Assembly: GCA_977017575.1 (NCBI GenBank)
Contig: CDRNVI010000044.1
Span: 926,759 to 990,758, forward strand
DNA: 64,000 nt
Source of the DNA: Paramoeba atlantica
Taxonomy: Eukaryota > Discosea
Direction: 5' to 3'
Part shown: piece by piece, positions 55,997-64,000 of the stretch
Layout: each line of letters starts with the position of its first letter
How positions within the stretch are numbered: position 1 is the stretch's first letter
Translations under genes and position numbers: made by a program
Notes under the pieces: generated by a model
Seen by the model: only the letters and a program-made list of their open reading frames with translations
Database searches by the model: none
Told to the model about the DNA's origin: nothing

Positions 55997-57103
55997 TCAC
56001 GTATAGGTAACGTAAATAACTATTCGAGGAGGGAATTCATATTCGCTTAATCGTATAGTAGAGTCCTTTGGAAGCTTTTTTATAGGATGTGATTGAACAG
56101 ATAAAGCAAGGCTTGCTTTATTGCCAGGCAAGGCGCCCTGCGCGACGGGTATCGGGTATTCGGCTAAATACTGTTCCACAAAATCATACACCGCGTCCGT
56201 TGTGTCCACGACTCGAAACTGGCGCATTACCGTTTTCCCCGTGGGCAAAATAATTTTGGTATACAGCACTTCCTCTCCTTCTGTCTCAACTCCTGTCTCC
56301 ACTTTCATGCTCTCAGTTCCGGAGGCTGATATCCCACACGTTGTGAGAACCTCAGGCACATATGCAGGGGTCTCTGGCACACAAGCAGGGGTACTCATTA
56401 CAGTCCTACCAACGCCCGCAACCTCCTCCGTTTCACCGACTTTTCCCCCAACCTCCACTTCCTCCCCTTTTTCCTCCCCCTCCCCACCCCCCCTTCCCCT
56501 CCCCGCATCCCTCCCCCAGGCCACTTCATATTCCCCCTGCTGGGTCTTTCGCAACCCCACCCGGCTCACCCCCTCCCCTCTCCTGGACGCCAGCGTCTCC
56601 CCCACCCCACGGTGCCTCTCCCCCACCACCCGACGCAGCTGGTCGACCACAGCCTCGGGGGGGAGTAGACGCCCGTGTTGTTCTCCTTCTTCTCCTTCCA
56701 CTCCTCCTTCCACTCCTCCTTCCACTCCTCCTTCTACTCTTCCCTCTACTCTCCGTTCTACTCCTCCTTCTACTCCTCTCTCTTCCCCTCCCTCCCCTGC
56801 ACTATACTGCATACGACAGATCAGTTGATCATGGCCGTGGATGCGGACCAGTACAGCGTAGAGCGGGGCCGAGACCCCGTGGAGGGCATGGAAGGCCGCG
56901 AGACCCTCGGGGGTGTGGAGGGGTCGTTGCCACAGTACAAAGTGGTGGTGGAGGAAGGAGCAGGAGGAGGGTGAGAGGGAGGGGAGGGGGGAGGCAGAGC
57001 AGGAGAAGGAGGGGGTAATGCAAACCAGGAGGAATTTGTGTTGGCGTGAGCTCTCGGCGAGGGCATCACGGTAGGAAAGAGGTTGTGGGGGGGAGGGGGG
57101 CAT
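55997..57103 (-). CDS. UAS-UBX domain protein (p97/VCP cofactor, FAF/UBXD7-like)
   Basis: 368 residues from ATG 57103; the frame goes on upstream only as pyrimidine-rich leader without another suitable ATG. Residues ~10-110 look like a UAS thioredoxin-like domain (YRDALAESSRQHKFLLVCI ... VLWQRPLHTPEGLAAF ... APLYAVLVRIHG). A Val-Glu-Gly repeat (VEGGVEGGVEGG) and a Gly/Glu-rich linker follow. The last ~85 residues form a UBX domain (YTKIILPTGKTVMRQFRVVD to EYEFPPRIVIYV). UAS-UBX proteins deliver ubiquitylated substrates to Cdc48/p97. No UBA domain is seen at the N-terminus, so it is shorter than FAF1/FAF2. Confidence 0.75.
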   Translation of the reverse strand: MPPSPPQPLSYRDALAESSRQHKFLLVCITPSFSCSASPLPSLSPSSCSFLHHHFVLWQRPLHTPEGLAAFHALHGVSAPLYAVLVRIHGHDQLICRMQYSAGEGGEERGVEGGVERRVEGRVEGGVEGGVEGGVEGEEGEQHGRLLPPEAVVDQLRRVVGERHRGVGETLASRRGEGVSRVGLRKTQQGEYEVAWGRDAGRGRGGGEGEEKGEEVEVGGKVGETEEVAGVGRTVMSTPACVPETPAYVPEVLTTCGISASGTESMKVETGVETEGEEVLYTKIILPTGKTVMRQFRVVDTTDAVYDFVEQYLAEYPIPVAQGALPGNKASLALSVQSHPIKKLPKDSTIRLSEYEFPPRIVIYVTYT

Positions 57104-57454
57104 GGGGAGGAGTGGAGGGGTGGAGAGGGAGTGAGATGGCGGGGAAGGATAAAAAGACGAGCGCAAGGGGTTGACGGTGTTTGTAAATTAAGGTAGGGAT
57201 CAGTACAATGAAACCAATACAGGTAGGAAACCTGAAAAGACACTCATCGAAGTCCTTGTTTAGATGAAATGCATTGCTTTTTTTAGAGGAATGCATTGCT
57301 TTTTTTTGTCTACGTTTTTCCTGTGGGGGGTCATCTCTCCACCTTGGCGGACATTACGCGGATCTTGCCATAATGTCTCTGGATCTTGCACTAAAGGATA
57401 AAGATGCAGTTTCTGTGCCTTATTGGTACATTTTCCTAGCTCATCATTTCTCTC

Positions 57455-57497
57455 CCGGAAGCGGGCATATTTTTACTGTGTTCATGCCCGCTTCCGG
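57455..57497. repeat. Perfect 14-bp inverted repeat
   Basis: CCGGAAGCGGGCAT (57455-57468) and its complement (57484-57497) are separated by 15 bases rich in T. It can form a stable hairpin; no T run follows as in a bacterial terminator. Confidence 0.8.
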
Positions 57498-57720
57498 ATG
57501 ACGCTAGGCGGGGAACTGTCCCTCTTGTCATAAAGTAGAAGTGCGGCTCCCTTTTTACATTCCTCAATAACCCGGTCGGAACACGGTTGCGAGTCCCCAT
57601 GCGCTGCTGGACCCTTCTACGGGACCACGCGGCCTGCCTCCCCACTAACGTGACACCGGTACTTCTGCGCGCAGGAGGCTTCCATATACTGGAAGTCCCC
57701 CGCACGACGAGCAAACGCGT

Positions 57721-57841
57721 TACAGTGCGCCCAGTTGGTAAAGTCCCAAAAAACGGTTTCCCGAATGGTAACGTTTTTTTAGTAGTTACCCAAACTCGGT
57801 GGTAACTACTAAAAAAAACTTTACTATCGGGGCGCACTGTA
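57721..57841. mobile_element. 121-bp MITE, Tc1/mariner-like
   Basis: The left end TACAGTGCGCCCAGTTGGTA and the right end, read inverted, TACAGTGCGCCCCGATAGTA, continue with AAAGT and agree at 20 of 24 positions. TA at both edges (57721-57722 and 57840-57841) fits a Tc1/mariner target. An inner hairpin TAGTAGTTACC/GGTAACTACTA lies at about 57780-57811. No coding capacity. Confidence 0.8.
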
Positions 57842-57961
57842 TATGCGTGCTCGAGAGGATGCTCTATGGTGCCTCCCTTGCTCACCAGCCGTGGCGGATT
57901 CTGTGGGACCCCGATCACCATGACGCACGATGAACCATGACTTCATTTGCCAGCACGTATA

Positions 57962-58030
57962 CATGGCCCTGACCGTGTTGTATGATACAGTATGGTCAGG
58001 GCCATGGATTCATGATACAGTATCATGAAT
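57962..58030. repeat. Two adjacent palindromes
   Basis: CATGGCCCTGACC (57962-57974) pairs with its complement at 57994-58006. Directly beside it ATTCATGATACAGTATCATG (58008 on, to 58030) is an almost perfect palindrome with a 3-nt centre. The word ATGATACAGTAT occurs in both loop and stem, so the two share sequence. Confidence 0.8.
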
Positions 58031-58094
58031 CATGGAAGTCATTTGTAGCATGTACGATGGGAATTCCATTCGCGTCCCACGGAAGGGAGTTAGC

Positions 58095-58768
58095 CCCCTC
58101 AACAGTGGTCGTATGAACACCATCCTCGGTTACCCACGCGTCTTGGGGGTGTTTCAACCCACACCAGCGACAAATGTCCAATATGCAGAACCGAAACGAA
58201 GACCACACGCCATTAGTAACCACACGCCATAAGTATCCTCTCCGGGTGTGCAAAATCACTCGAACAGGGCCCATACACCCTGCGGCATGATCTAGTACTC
58301 CAAACCCTAGCATTCCGTGTTGTCAATTCTCCTGCAACAAAAATCGCACACTTTGATCTTCCACAGTTCCGTTCCATTCCGTCGTCGCTCACAATCTTGG
58401 ACACTGAGCTCCGACCGGACGGCTGGGTGAAAGTTGCGAACGGGGAAGAATATATCATAGAGCTAACTTGCCCATGGGAGGAGAACCTTACCTACGCACA
58501 TGAGCGGAACATGAAGAAGTACACGAATATTTATCATTCCAGGAAGCTTGAACACCCAGCCACCTTTCTTTTGGTGTTCGAAGTAGGCGCGCGAGGGAAG
58601 CTCCACAGCTCAGCTCGAGCTCTGAACTCTCTTTTTCTTGGGAACGATAGTCTCATCGAGGCATGCCGGCAAAGTATGACCCAGAGCGCACTGCGAGGAA
58701 GTTTTAATTTTTTTCAGCACCGCGATGACGTAAACTGGATCCATGACCCAAATTCAAACGTTGCTTAA
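58095..58768 (+). mobile_element. 3' part of a LINE-type element: zinc finger plus PD-(D/E)XK-like nuclease
   Basis: The + strand encodes DKCPICRTET...H and, further on, SGCAKSLEQGPYTLRHDLVL, then LRPDGWVKVANGEEYIIELT, CPWEENLTYAHERNMKKY and VFEVGARGKL. The order Cys2-HisCys knuckle, RHD, then RPD...ELTxPWE...K is found at the end of a group of non-LTR-type elements common in fish and other animals, where it follows the reverse transcriptase; the RPD/ELT/K pattern looks like a PD-(D/E)XK nuclease. The upstream reverse transcriptase was not found. A 17-nt direct duplication (CCACACGCCATTAGTAA-like, 58208-58240) lies within the zinc-knuckle part. The last 124 codons (58397-58768) are one open frame. 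Confidence 0.55.
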
Positions 58769-58943
58769 ACTAAAAGTGAATTAAACGCGTCGTGTGCGCG
58801 GATAACGGAATTATTTTCCGATATTCACTTTACCAAATCTCTGCAGATTATCTGTATGATAATGTATATGAATGGCGATACTCCAACGATATCTCCTTTT
58901 GAAGCCGGGGACGTTATGACATGCCCCGTCCGTCCATATCCGA

Positions 58944-58985
58944 GTGACATATCCTCTCATCGGTTGTAGACAGAGGATATGTCAC
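58944..58985. repeat. Perfect 14-bp hairpin
   Basis: GTGACATATCCTCT (58944-58957) and its complement (58972-58985) are separated by 14 bases. TCCGA and TCGGA beyond the stem could extend pairing with a bulge. Confidence 0.8.
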
Positions 58986-59124
58986 CTAGTCGGACAAGTG
59001 AAGGGGGTGAACGGTCATCGAAGGGAGTGACGGTAATTCTTCTTAGCGTAATACACGGTTTATCACTTCGACAGTTCATGCAGTTGAAACAGTCCACATC
59101 AAGTACACACATGGTCATTCCGAA

Positions 59125-59769
59125 TCATACTGCTAATTGGCCTCCGAGATAAACATCCCGAGATAAACATCCGTTGGAGGCCGTAATATTTGTGTACCGA
59201 AAGTCATACTTCAAATCCAGACTACACAGTCTCACGTCGAATGCACCTTTGAGTTCACTGTTCCAAGACAACGTCAGGTCGGTCAAACTTGTCGGAAGTA
59301 ATGAAAAATCGACGAGGCCAAAAAAATAATTGCTTTGGACGTCGAACACCTCCAGTAAAGGAGGAAGCTGCAGAAGGTCGAGATTACCTATTAACTTATT
59401 GGAATACAGATAAATATGTAGGAGAGTCGGGGGAAACATCTCTAGGGGAAGTTCACAACGAAGCTGGGCACTCATCGCCTGAAGCGACATTAAACTTAAA
59501 GGCAAATATTTCCAAATTAACGTTTCTAGATCCGTAAAGGACCAGGCGATTCCTATAACTTGCTTCTCACAACATAGAATGCCATTCCACTCACAGGCAG
59601 GTGTGTTCGTGTCCCAGCTAGGATGCCTTTTCTCTACATTTTCAATAAGTCTTACCAAATCGTATTCTTGCGGCACGAAAACAGACCTTACCTTCGCTGC
59701 ACGTGGATTCTTTGAAGACTGCACGTCTGATGTCCGTAGCGCACGTAACAATGAAAAGGAATAAGTCAT
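59125..59769 (-). CDS. Leucine-rich repeat protein, short relative of the 45562 gene
   Basis: 214 residues from the first ATG (59769); the frame is open further upstream without ATG. A cap-like CEWNGILCCEKQVIGI corresponds to CTWSNVICD of the other LRR protein. Three to four LRRs follow (LPPLLEVFDVQSNYFFGLVD; LPTSLTDLTLSWNSELKGAF). It ends in a Cys-containing tail (ASNGCLSRDVYLGG). It has fewer repeats than its relative and lies between two transposon remnants, so a shortened copy is possible, though the frame is intact. Confidence 0.7.
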   Translation of the reverse strand: MTYSFSLLRALRTSDVQSSKNPRAAKVRSVFVPQEYDLVRLIENVEKRHPSWDTNTPACEWNGILCCEKQVIGIAWSFTDLETLIWKYLPLSLMSLQAMSAQLRCELPLEMFPPTLLHIYLYSNKLIGNLDLLQLPPLLEVFDVQSNYFFGLVDFSLLPTSLTDLTLSWNSELKGAFDVRLCSLDLKYDFRYTNITASNGCLSRDVYLGGQLAV

Positions 59770-59976
59770 TGAAAATAGCAATGGTTTCGATTTATTAACG
59801 TCGACTATATATGGTTTACAGAAAATGAAAGAGGTTGTGAATAAATTGTTCAATCAAACTAACTATCGTAGAGATCAAAAGTACTGCGTATATTTCGTAT
59901 CTGAGTTTTCTGTAGCATGGCTTCGCGTCCTCTAAACTCTCTCAAGGTATTCAAAAGAAGTCAAATTCCGGCTTGA

Positions 59977-60013
59977 GGGCACGTTCGTTGAATGTTCAAC
60001 GAACTGAGTGCCC
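59977..60013. repeat. Long palindrome
   Basis: GTTCGTTGAATGTTCAACGA (59983 on, to 60004) has 10-bp arms around a TG centre. It is extended by GGGCAC (59977-59982) and GTGCCC (60008-60013) after three unpaired bases. A shorter GTTCATTGAAC follows at 60014-60024. It lies 75 bp before the transposase and may belong to the element's end. Confidence 0.8.
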
Positions 60014-60088
60014 GTTCATTGAACATACCGTACGTGGCGAAATATTGAGGTTCGACCTGTTTGTAGGGGGTGTCCGGGGTGCGCCTGC

Positions 60089-61062
60089 ATGAGGTTATGG
60101 CGAAGCGTTGCCGCCATTCCTCAGGGGAATGATGCGGAGAAGTGGATGAAGTCTCACGGTCTGTTTGGCCCACCCAAATGCCCTGATCATGGGAACCAGT
60201 TCAGGGTTGACATCCCGGGCAATAATCGGATGCGGCTTTGTGTGCACCGAGAACCTGGTGATCGGAATTCTTGCCGAGTGCACGTTAGCCGATTTCTCCT
60301 TTATATTTCAAGGCGCACTTTGCTGACTCCGAGCATGCTTCTCTTGGTGTGGGCAGATATTGTGAACCATTTGTGCACTGTGGTATCGGACGAAAGGCTG
60401 TGAAGGACATCTTGCGTCACCTCGCGGAGGCTGCGCTTGATCAAGAGCGCAATTTTGATCACGCGTTTTCGCGAATCTAAGTGGACGAGACGTTCATTGG
60501 TAGGGGAAAATACAACAGAGGTCGTAGACAAGGTCAGCGGGGTTGGTGGTTCGCAACACTTACTGAGCAGGAGGGACGGAAAACGGGTCTTACCCATTGG
60601 AAGCTGGTGAGGCGTCGTGACCTAGAAACTCTTCATTCCTTCATTCTGCCCCATCTGGCCAGCGCGATGACTGTTGTGGTCAGCGATTACTGGAAAGGAT
60701 ACGTCAACCTCGGCGAGTATTGCCGACACTGCGCGGTGAACCTCAGCAAGGAGTTCGTTACCTATCAAGGGTACCACACTAATCACGCAGAGGGCGTCCG
60801 CGGTACCATAAAGGGATGGGTTAAGCGCCAGCACTATAATTACGAGGCCACCCCTTTGCAACTCCAGCGAAACGTTGCGCTTCAGTGCGTGAAACTTGGT
60901 GCCACTCACATGGGCTTACACCAAGCTTGGCAATGTCGAATGCAAAATCTTTTGAACTGCGTCCTGCTGCACTACGGGGCTGAAAATCCTGAACGGGAGG
61001 AAGCCAGCGAGAGTTCGTGTAGCGACGGTGACGTAAGTGGCGATGCTGGCGATGGTTTATAA
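60089..61062 (+). pseudogene. Merlin-family (IS1016/ISXO2-like) DDE transposase, disrupted
   Basis: The catalytic part (60481-61062) is intact: VDETFIGRGKYNRGRRQ with the first Asp, VVVSDYWKGYVNL with the second, and HTNHAEGVRGTIKGW with the Glu. This DDE order with DETFxGxxKYNRGR is typical of Merlin elements, eukaryotic relatives of IS1595/IS1016. The N-terminal zinc-binding part is in another frame (60089-60300: WMKSHGLFGPP, KCPDHG). The helix-turn-helix part (FVHCGIGRKAVKDILRHLAE, about 60305-60477) is in a third, and a TAA (60478-60480) stands just before VDET. So at least one frameshift and one stop separate it from a working transposase. Clear terminal inverted repeats were not found. 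Confidence 0.85.
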
Positions 61063-61439
61063 TTCTATAAAATATGTTTTTTTCGTATATAGTGGTTTAC
61101 ATATTTTGCTGGGACTCAGGGCTCAACTGTTCTCTCAGCAGGCCGATCATCCTTATCCGTTCCTATATTTACCCATTTCTCTTACAATGTTGATTTTTCA
61201 CATATCGTGGGGGCGCAAAAGGGGGGAAACATCATGCACAGTTGCGGATGTGCAAAATAAACTACGTTTTAGGCAAGTCAATAATTTCAAAAAAAAGAGC
61301 AAGCGAAGGAAGAAGTAATAGTACATCAACTCTTGACAAGAAGGAACTTTGGATCCTGCAGACCTTGTCAGGATGTCCTTTCTTCTGATGGTACAAACCG
61401 ACATAACTTATGTGGATTCCTCGGCTACACTTTATAATA

Positions 61440-61570
61440 AAGTGGAAAAGCTGCAGTGATTTCGCTAGGTGTCTCAATAGATATCTAATTGAACGCCTTA
61501 CGCATTAGATAAGCATTCACTCAGAGCTGTAGTGAATACCATAAAATACGTACGAGATACAGCGGTGTAT
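61440..61570 (+). mobile_element. Fossil trace of a Ty1/copia-like element
   Basis: A short + strand stretch is reminiscent of the pol region just before copia RNase H (pattern H..AV.R..RY...T). Similarity is low and no terminal repeats are seen. If real it is old and broken. Confidence 0.25.
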
Positions 61571-62479
61571 GCAACGGATCAATAGATAAGATCAATAAAA
61601 AATATGCATGTAATATGAGTGTGTTCCCACCAGGAGGTCACTCATTCTTCCCCCTTCACAAGCTAGTGTGAAAAACCAACCTGGCCGTGACTTTTCTTGT
61701 GTACCATATTACAGTCAACATCACTTATTACAAAAACACTTATTACAGTCAGCAAGGACTTGCACCCAACTCCTCAGACAATTACCACTAGGCATCCCGT
61801 TGGCAAGGAAGAAGAAATGGGGGCATTTTCTGCAAGAAACGTCTGTTGAATTTTATAATTGTCTATTATAAAAGTCTAAGGGTTTCGAATCCTTCTCTCA
61901 AAAATCCCTCAAAAAAATATGATAGCTCAACGTTAATCATACAGGGTCATCACACGTTCATCATACAGCATCTCTGAGCCATACTGCTTAACAACAGCCG
62001 ATGCTGAAAAGGATATCTACCAGGACTTTGTCATCTTTCGGTCATAAAAAAAATCGGGAACCGACTTGTGGGAGAAAATCCTATGGAGATGGAGAATTCT
62101 TTTTATTTTCATAGGTTGAGTGATAAGCACGCGACAGAAAAAAATATGCACAAGTCACACAGTTCAGATAAAGAAGTACGTAGTGAATGCGCGCAAACGA
62201 ATTCGTCAGAAACTCCATTGAAGAGGACCTCACTAGGAAATGTAAAATGTTTCTAAATGATAAAATACAAAAGTGTGCAATATTTCCAAAAGAACGAAAG
62301 GGACTACATCTGGTTCTGGAAACTAGAATAGATCAATATTTCTGATGTTTCGTTGTAATCAAAAGAATATTCTTCCTTTCGATAGTTTTATCCTTTGTCG
62401 TTATACGGCACTATTTTATGCTTTCAGCTTCAAACATCTGCCATGTACATTACACGTCAATATGTCTGCATTTTTTCAG

Positions 62480-62866
62480 TTATGCAGCCTTCACGAAATA
62501 CGTACGCTTGGGAAAGGCCTTCATCTTTTTCACTTGCTTAAGACTTTTTGCATTTCTTTCGTGTGGCTTTAAAGCTAGTCGTTTCGCCTTTGTCAGCTTT
62601 GGTTTTAAGAATTTCGGCATTTTGCGCTTGTTTTGAGGGCGATCATAAAATTTGCGCAAATTCTCTTTCTCAGTCTGGTTTAAAACTGTTAAAACGCGCG
62701 CTATGCTCCGTCGGACAACCCACTGCTTGCAAGCTTTGGTCTGTGTTCCGGAAGTCTTCGCCGCACAGCGGAGTTGGAGGAGCTCTTTCTTTAGCACATC
62801 CACGCGGGACAGTAAATCCTTCTTGGAAAACTGACGGAGGGCACGTGCACTGTTTGCGTTTACCAT
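62480..62866 (-). CDS. RPL35: 60S ribosomal protein L35 (uL29)
   Basis: 128 residues, close to the 123 of human L35. [32 protein letters not shown], then the family hallmark [20 protein letters not shown] (human: [20 protein letters not shown]), [13 protein letters not shown] and a C-terminal [15 protein letters not shown] (human: RLYPLRKYAVKA). It sits at the peptide exit tunnel of the large subunit. Unlike several neighbours there is no AG in the ~40 nt of pyrimidine-rich leader before the ATG. Confidence 0.97.
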   Translation of the reverse strand: [128 protein letters not shown]

Positions 62867-63028
62867 TTCAAAATAAAAGGATTATAAAAATGGAAAGAAT
62901 ACCCGAACGCTTCTATAAAGAAAATAAAATGCAGCAAACAAGTAGTTCAACAGTAGTGATTGTATTCTAACCATGATTACAAGTGACACAACATACACCA
63001 CAACATACCCCCATTGGTCATTACCATG

Positions 63029-64000
63029 TTAGATATCTTTAAACGCATCTTTCACACACTGAAAGACGCGCAACGGTACGCCTCGAAAACCAAACTCTTC
63101 CACCAAAGCATTCCGTATCATATTTTCGTATCTTGGGGGCAATTTTTTCCTATCATTCCGTGTTTGTAGGTGTAACAAAAACGTCGGGGGTCGTATATTG
63201 ATTTGCTGTAGCCTACGCACCCGCGTCACGTGATGCGGCATGCTCACCGTTTTCTCCAAGCGCTGCCAAAATCGCGTCAACACGGACGCCGGAATGTGTC
63301 GATTCCACGTCTCATACGCCCGAATCACACTATCCAACAACAGATCCAAATTCAACCCCGTCACCCCAGACACCGCCACGGCATTACAATACTTCACCTC
63401 ATACAGCTGTCTGCGTAGCTTATAATCAATCGCCTCCGCGGTCGCGATCCCATCCTCTACCGTATCCCACTTATTGGCCGCATACACCACCGCCCGCCCC
63501 TCATCCACGCATCGGTACCCAAGAATGAGATCCGCCTTGCTGGGGCACCCCTTGCTGGCATCAAACACCACCACCACGACACTGGCAAACCGCAGCGCCG
63601 ATCGGGTCCGTTTCCACAGTGCCTCCCGAAACGGCCGATCGCGCAGCTCTCGTATGCGCACAAACCCCGCAGTGTCAATCAGCTTCATCCGCGTCCCTTT
63701 GTACACGCAACGTACCTCTAACGTATCCCGTGTGGTCCCCGGCACCTTGGAGACCCGAGCCCGTGGGTGTGCAAACACTCGAGGAGCTTGTTGTGTTCCT
63801 GGGTTACCTTGTGAGAGTCCTCCTCCACGACCTTGTTCAGAGCATCGTTCGGGGGGATCTAACTTCCTTTTCTCCTCCCCCCCTCCCCTCCGTCCTTCCT
63901 CTCCCCCTCCCCCCCTTTCCTCTTCTCCCCCTCCCCTCCCTTCTCCCCAAGATTCCACATGCTCCCCCCCATCTACTTCCCCTCCCCCTCCATCCCCTCC
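63029..64000 (-). CDS. Der/EngA-type tandem GTPase, C-terminal part, 5' end beyond window
   Basis: The frame is open from 63029 to the right edge (~323 codons). No ATG start is needed inside the window. The second G domain shows VPGTTRDTL (switch I/G2), LIDTAGFVRI (G3) and AANKWDTVE (G4), followed by YCNAVAVSGVTGLNLDLLL (G5) and the KH-like domain (PPTFLLHLQTRNDRKKLPPR ... EEFGFRGVPLRVF). EngA/Der helps large-subunit assembly; in eukaryotes it serves plastid or mitochondrial ribosomes, and one takes part in trypanosome mitoribosome assembly. The P-loop of this domain does not stand at the usual ~35 residues before TTRD: there the sequence is Gly/Glu/Arg-rich low complexity. Confidence 0.85.
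   Translation of the reverse strand, partial: GGDGGGGEVDGGEHVESWGEGRGGGEEERGGGGEEGRRGGGEEKRKLDPPERCSEQGRGGGLSQGNPGTQQAPRVFAHPRARVSKVPGTTRDTLEVRCVYKGTRMKLIDTAGFVRIRELRDRPFREALWKRTRSALRFASVVVVVFDASKGCPSKADLILGYRCVDEGRAVVYAANKWDTVEDGIATAEAIDYKLRRQLYEVKYCNAVAVSGVTGLNLDLLLDSVIRAYETWNRHIPASVLTRFWQRLEKTVSMPHHVTRVRRLQQINIRPPTFLLHLQTRNDRKKLPPRYENMIRNALVEEFGFRGVPLRVFQCVKDAFKDI

Larger units (their letters stand above)
57104..59124. other. 2 kb accessory region without a host gene
   Basis: From the UBX leader (to about 57170) to the LRR gene. It contains a hairpin (57455-57497), a TA-flanked MITE (57721-57841), a palindrome cluster (57962-58030), a LINE-type tail (58095-58768) and a further hairpin (58944-58985). 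Other open frames here look like chance. Confidence 0.6.
59770..62479. other. 2.7 kb accessory region with Merlin transposase
   Basis: Contains a palindrome (59977-60013), the Merlin-type transposase (60089-61062), a copia-like trace (61440-61570), and AT-rich sequence up to L35. Short + frames at 61668-61871 and 62068-62256 show nothing recognisable. No host gene. Confidence 0.6.

Noticed and set aside
57455-57497. Rho-independent terminator
   Set aside because: No T run after the stem and the context is eukaryotic.
60478-60480. TAA within the Merlin coding region read as a sense codon (altered genetic code)
   Set aside because: Host genes end normally with standard stop codons and a frameshift also separates the parts, so inactivation is simpler.
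63029-64000. Bacterial contamination, suggested by the Der/EngA gene and intronless genes
   Set aside because: The same strand array holds PABP, eIF3b, L35, Sly1, p24 and PEN-2; organellar EngA is known in eukaryotes.

Overview
The window reads as nuclear DNA of a unicellular eukaryote with compact, intron-poor genes. Thirty protein genes of host type can be supported. All thirty lie on the minus strand, mostly 150-500 bp apart, each as one uninterrupted frame. Every + strand coding trace belongs to a mobile element or a repeat. Such a one-way array of intronless genes is typical of kinetoplastids and relatives (polycistronic transcription with spliced-leader trans-splicing). Three further signs agree: a pyruvate phosphate dikinase ending in the peroxisome/glycosome signal SKL, a Der/EngA GTPase of bacterial type (trypanosomes have one in mitoribosome assembly), and pyrimidine tracts followed by AG just upstream of several start codons. 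A deep-branching kinetoplastid (prokinetoplastid-like) is my best guess; this is inference, and another protist with one-way gene arrays is not excluded.

Layout. 1-14000: a nucleotidyltransferase gene running off the left edge, a possible mitochondrial protein, a HELQ/POLQ-type helicase, PPDK, a low-complexity protein with an eIF4E-binding-like motif, and a small presequence-bearing protein. 14000-33100: a possible Timeless/Tof1 relative, a coiled-coil protein, a J-protein, poly(A)-binding protein, an AFG1 ATPase, a WD-repeat protein, a CID protein, pyridoxal kinase, a SAC3/GANP protein and a p24 cargo receptor. 33100-37550: a 4.4 kb gene desert with MITE-like inverted repeats, a ~59-bp minisatellite, a tRNA-like sequence and retroelement traces. 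37550-43370: PEN-2, eIF3b, a cereblon-like CULT-domain protein and an LSM12-like protein. 43370-45560: a second desert with an AATATTTAAAT-rich island and a short MITE. 45560-57100: an LRR protein, Sly1, a large TPR protein, a Cys-rich membrane protein, LSm3, a small basic protein and a UAS-UBX protein. 57100-62480: a third accessory stretch with palindromes, a TA-flanked MITE, a LINE-type tail, a second LRR gene and a Merlin-family transposase. 62480-64000: ribosomal protein L35 (uL29) and the C-terminal part of a Der/EngA GTPase open at the right edge.

Together the genes are mostly housekeeping, with a strong RNA flavour: PABP, eIF3b, LSm3, LSM12-like, CID, SAC3, a non-canonical nucleotidyltransferase and a candidate eIF4E-binding protein. 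A secretory group is also present (p24, Sly1, PEN-2, a Cys-rich type I membrane protein). Since genes in such arrays would be co-transcribed, this mixture need not mean common regulation.
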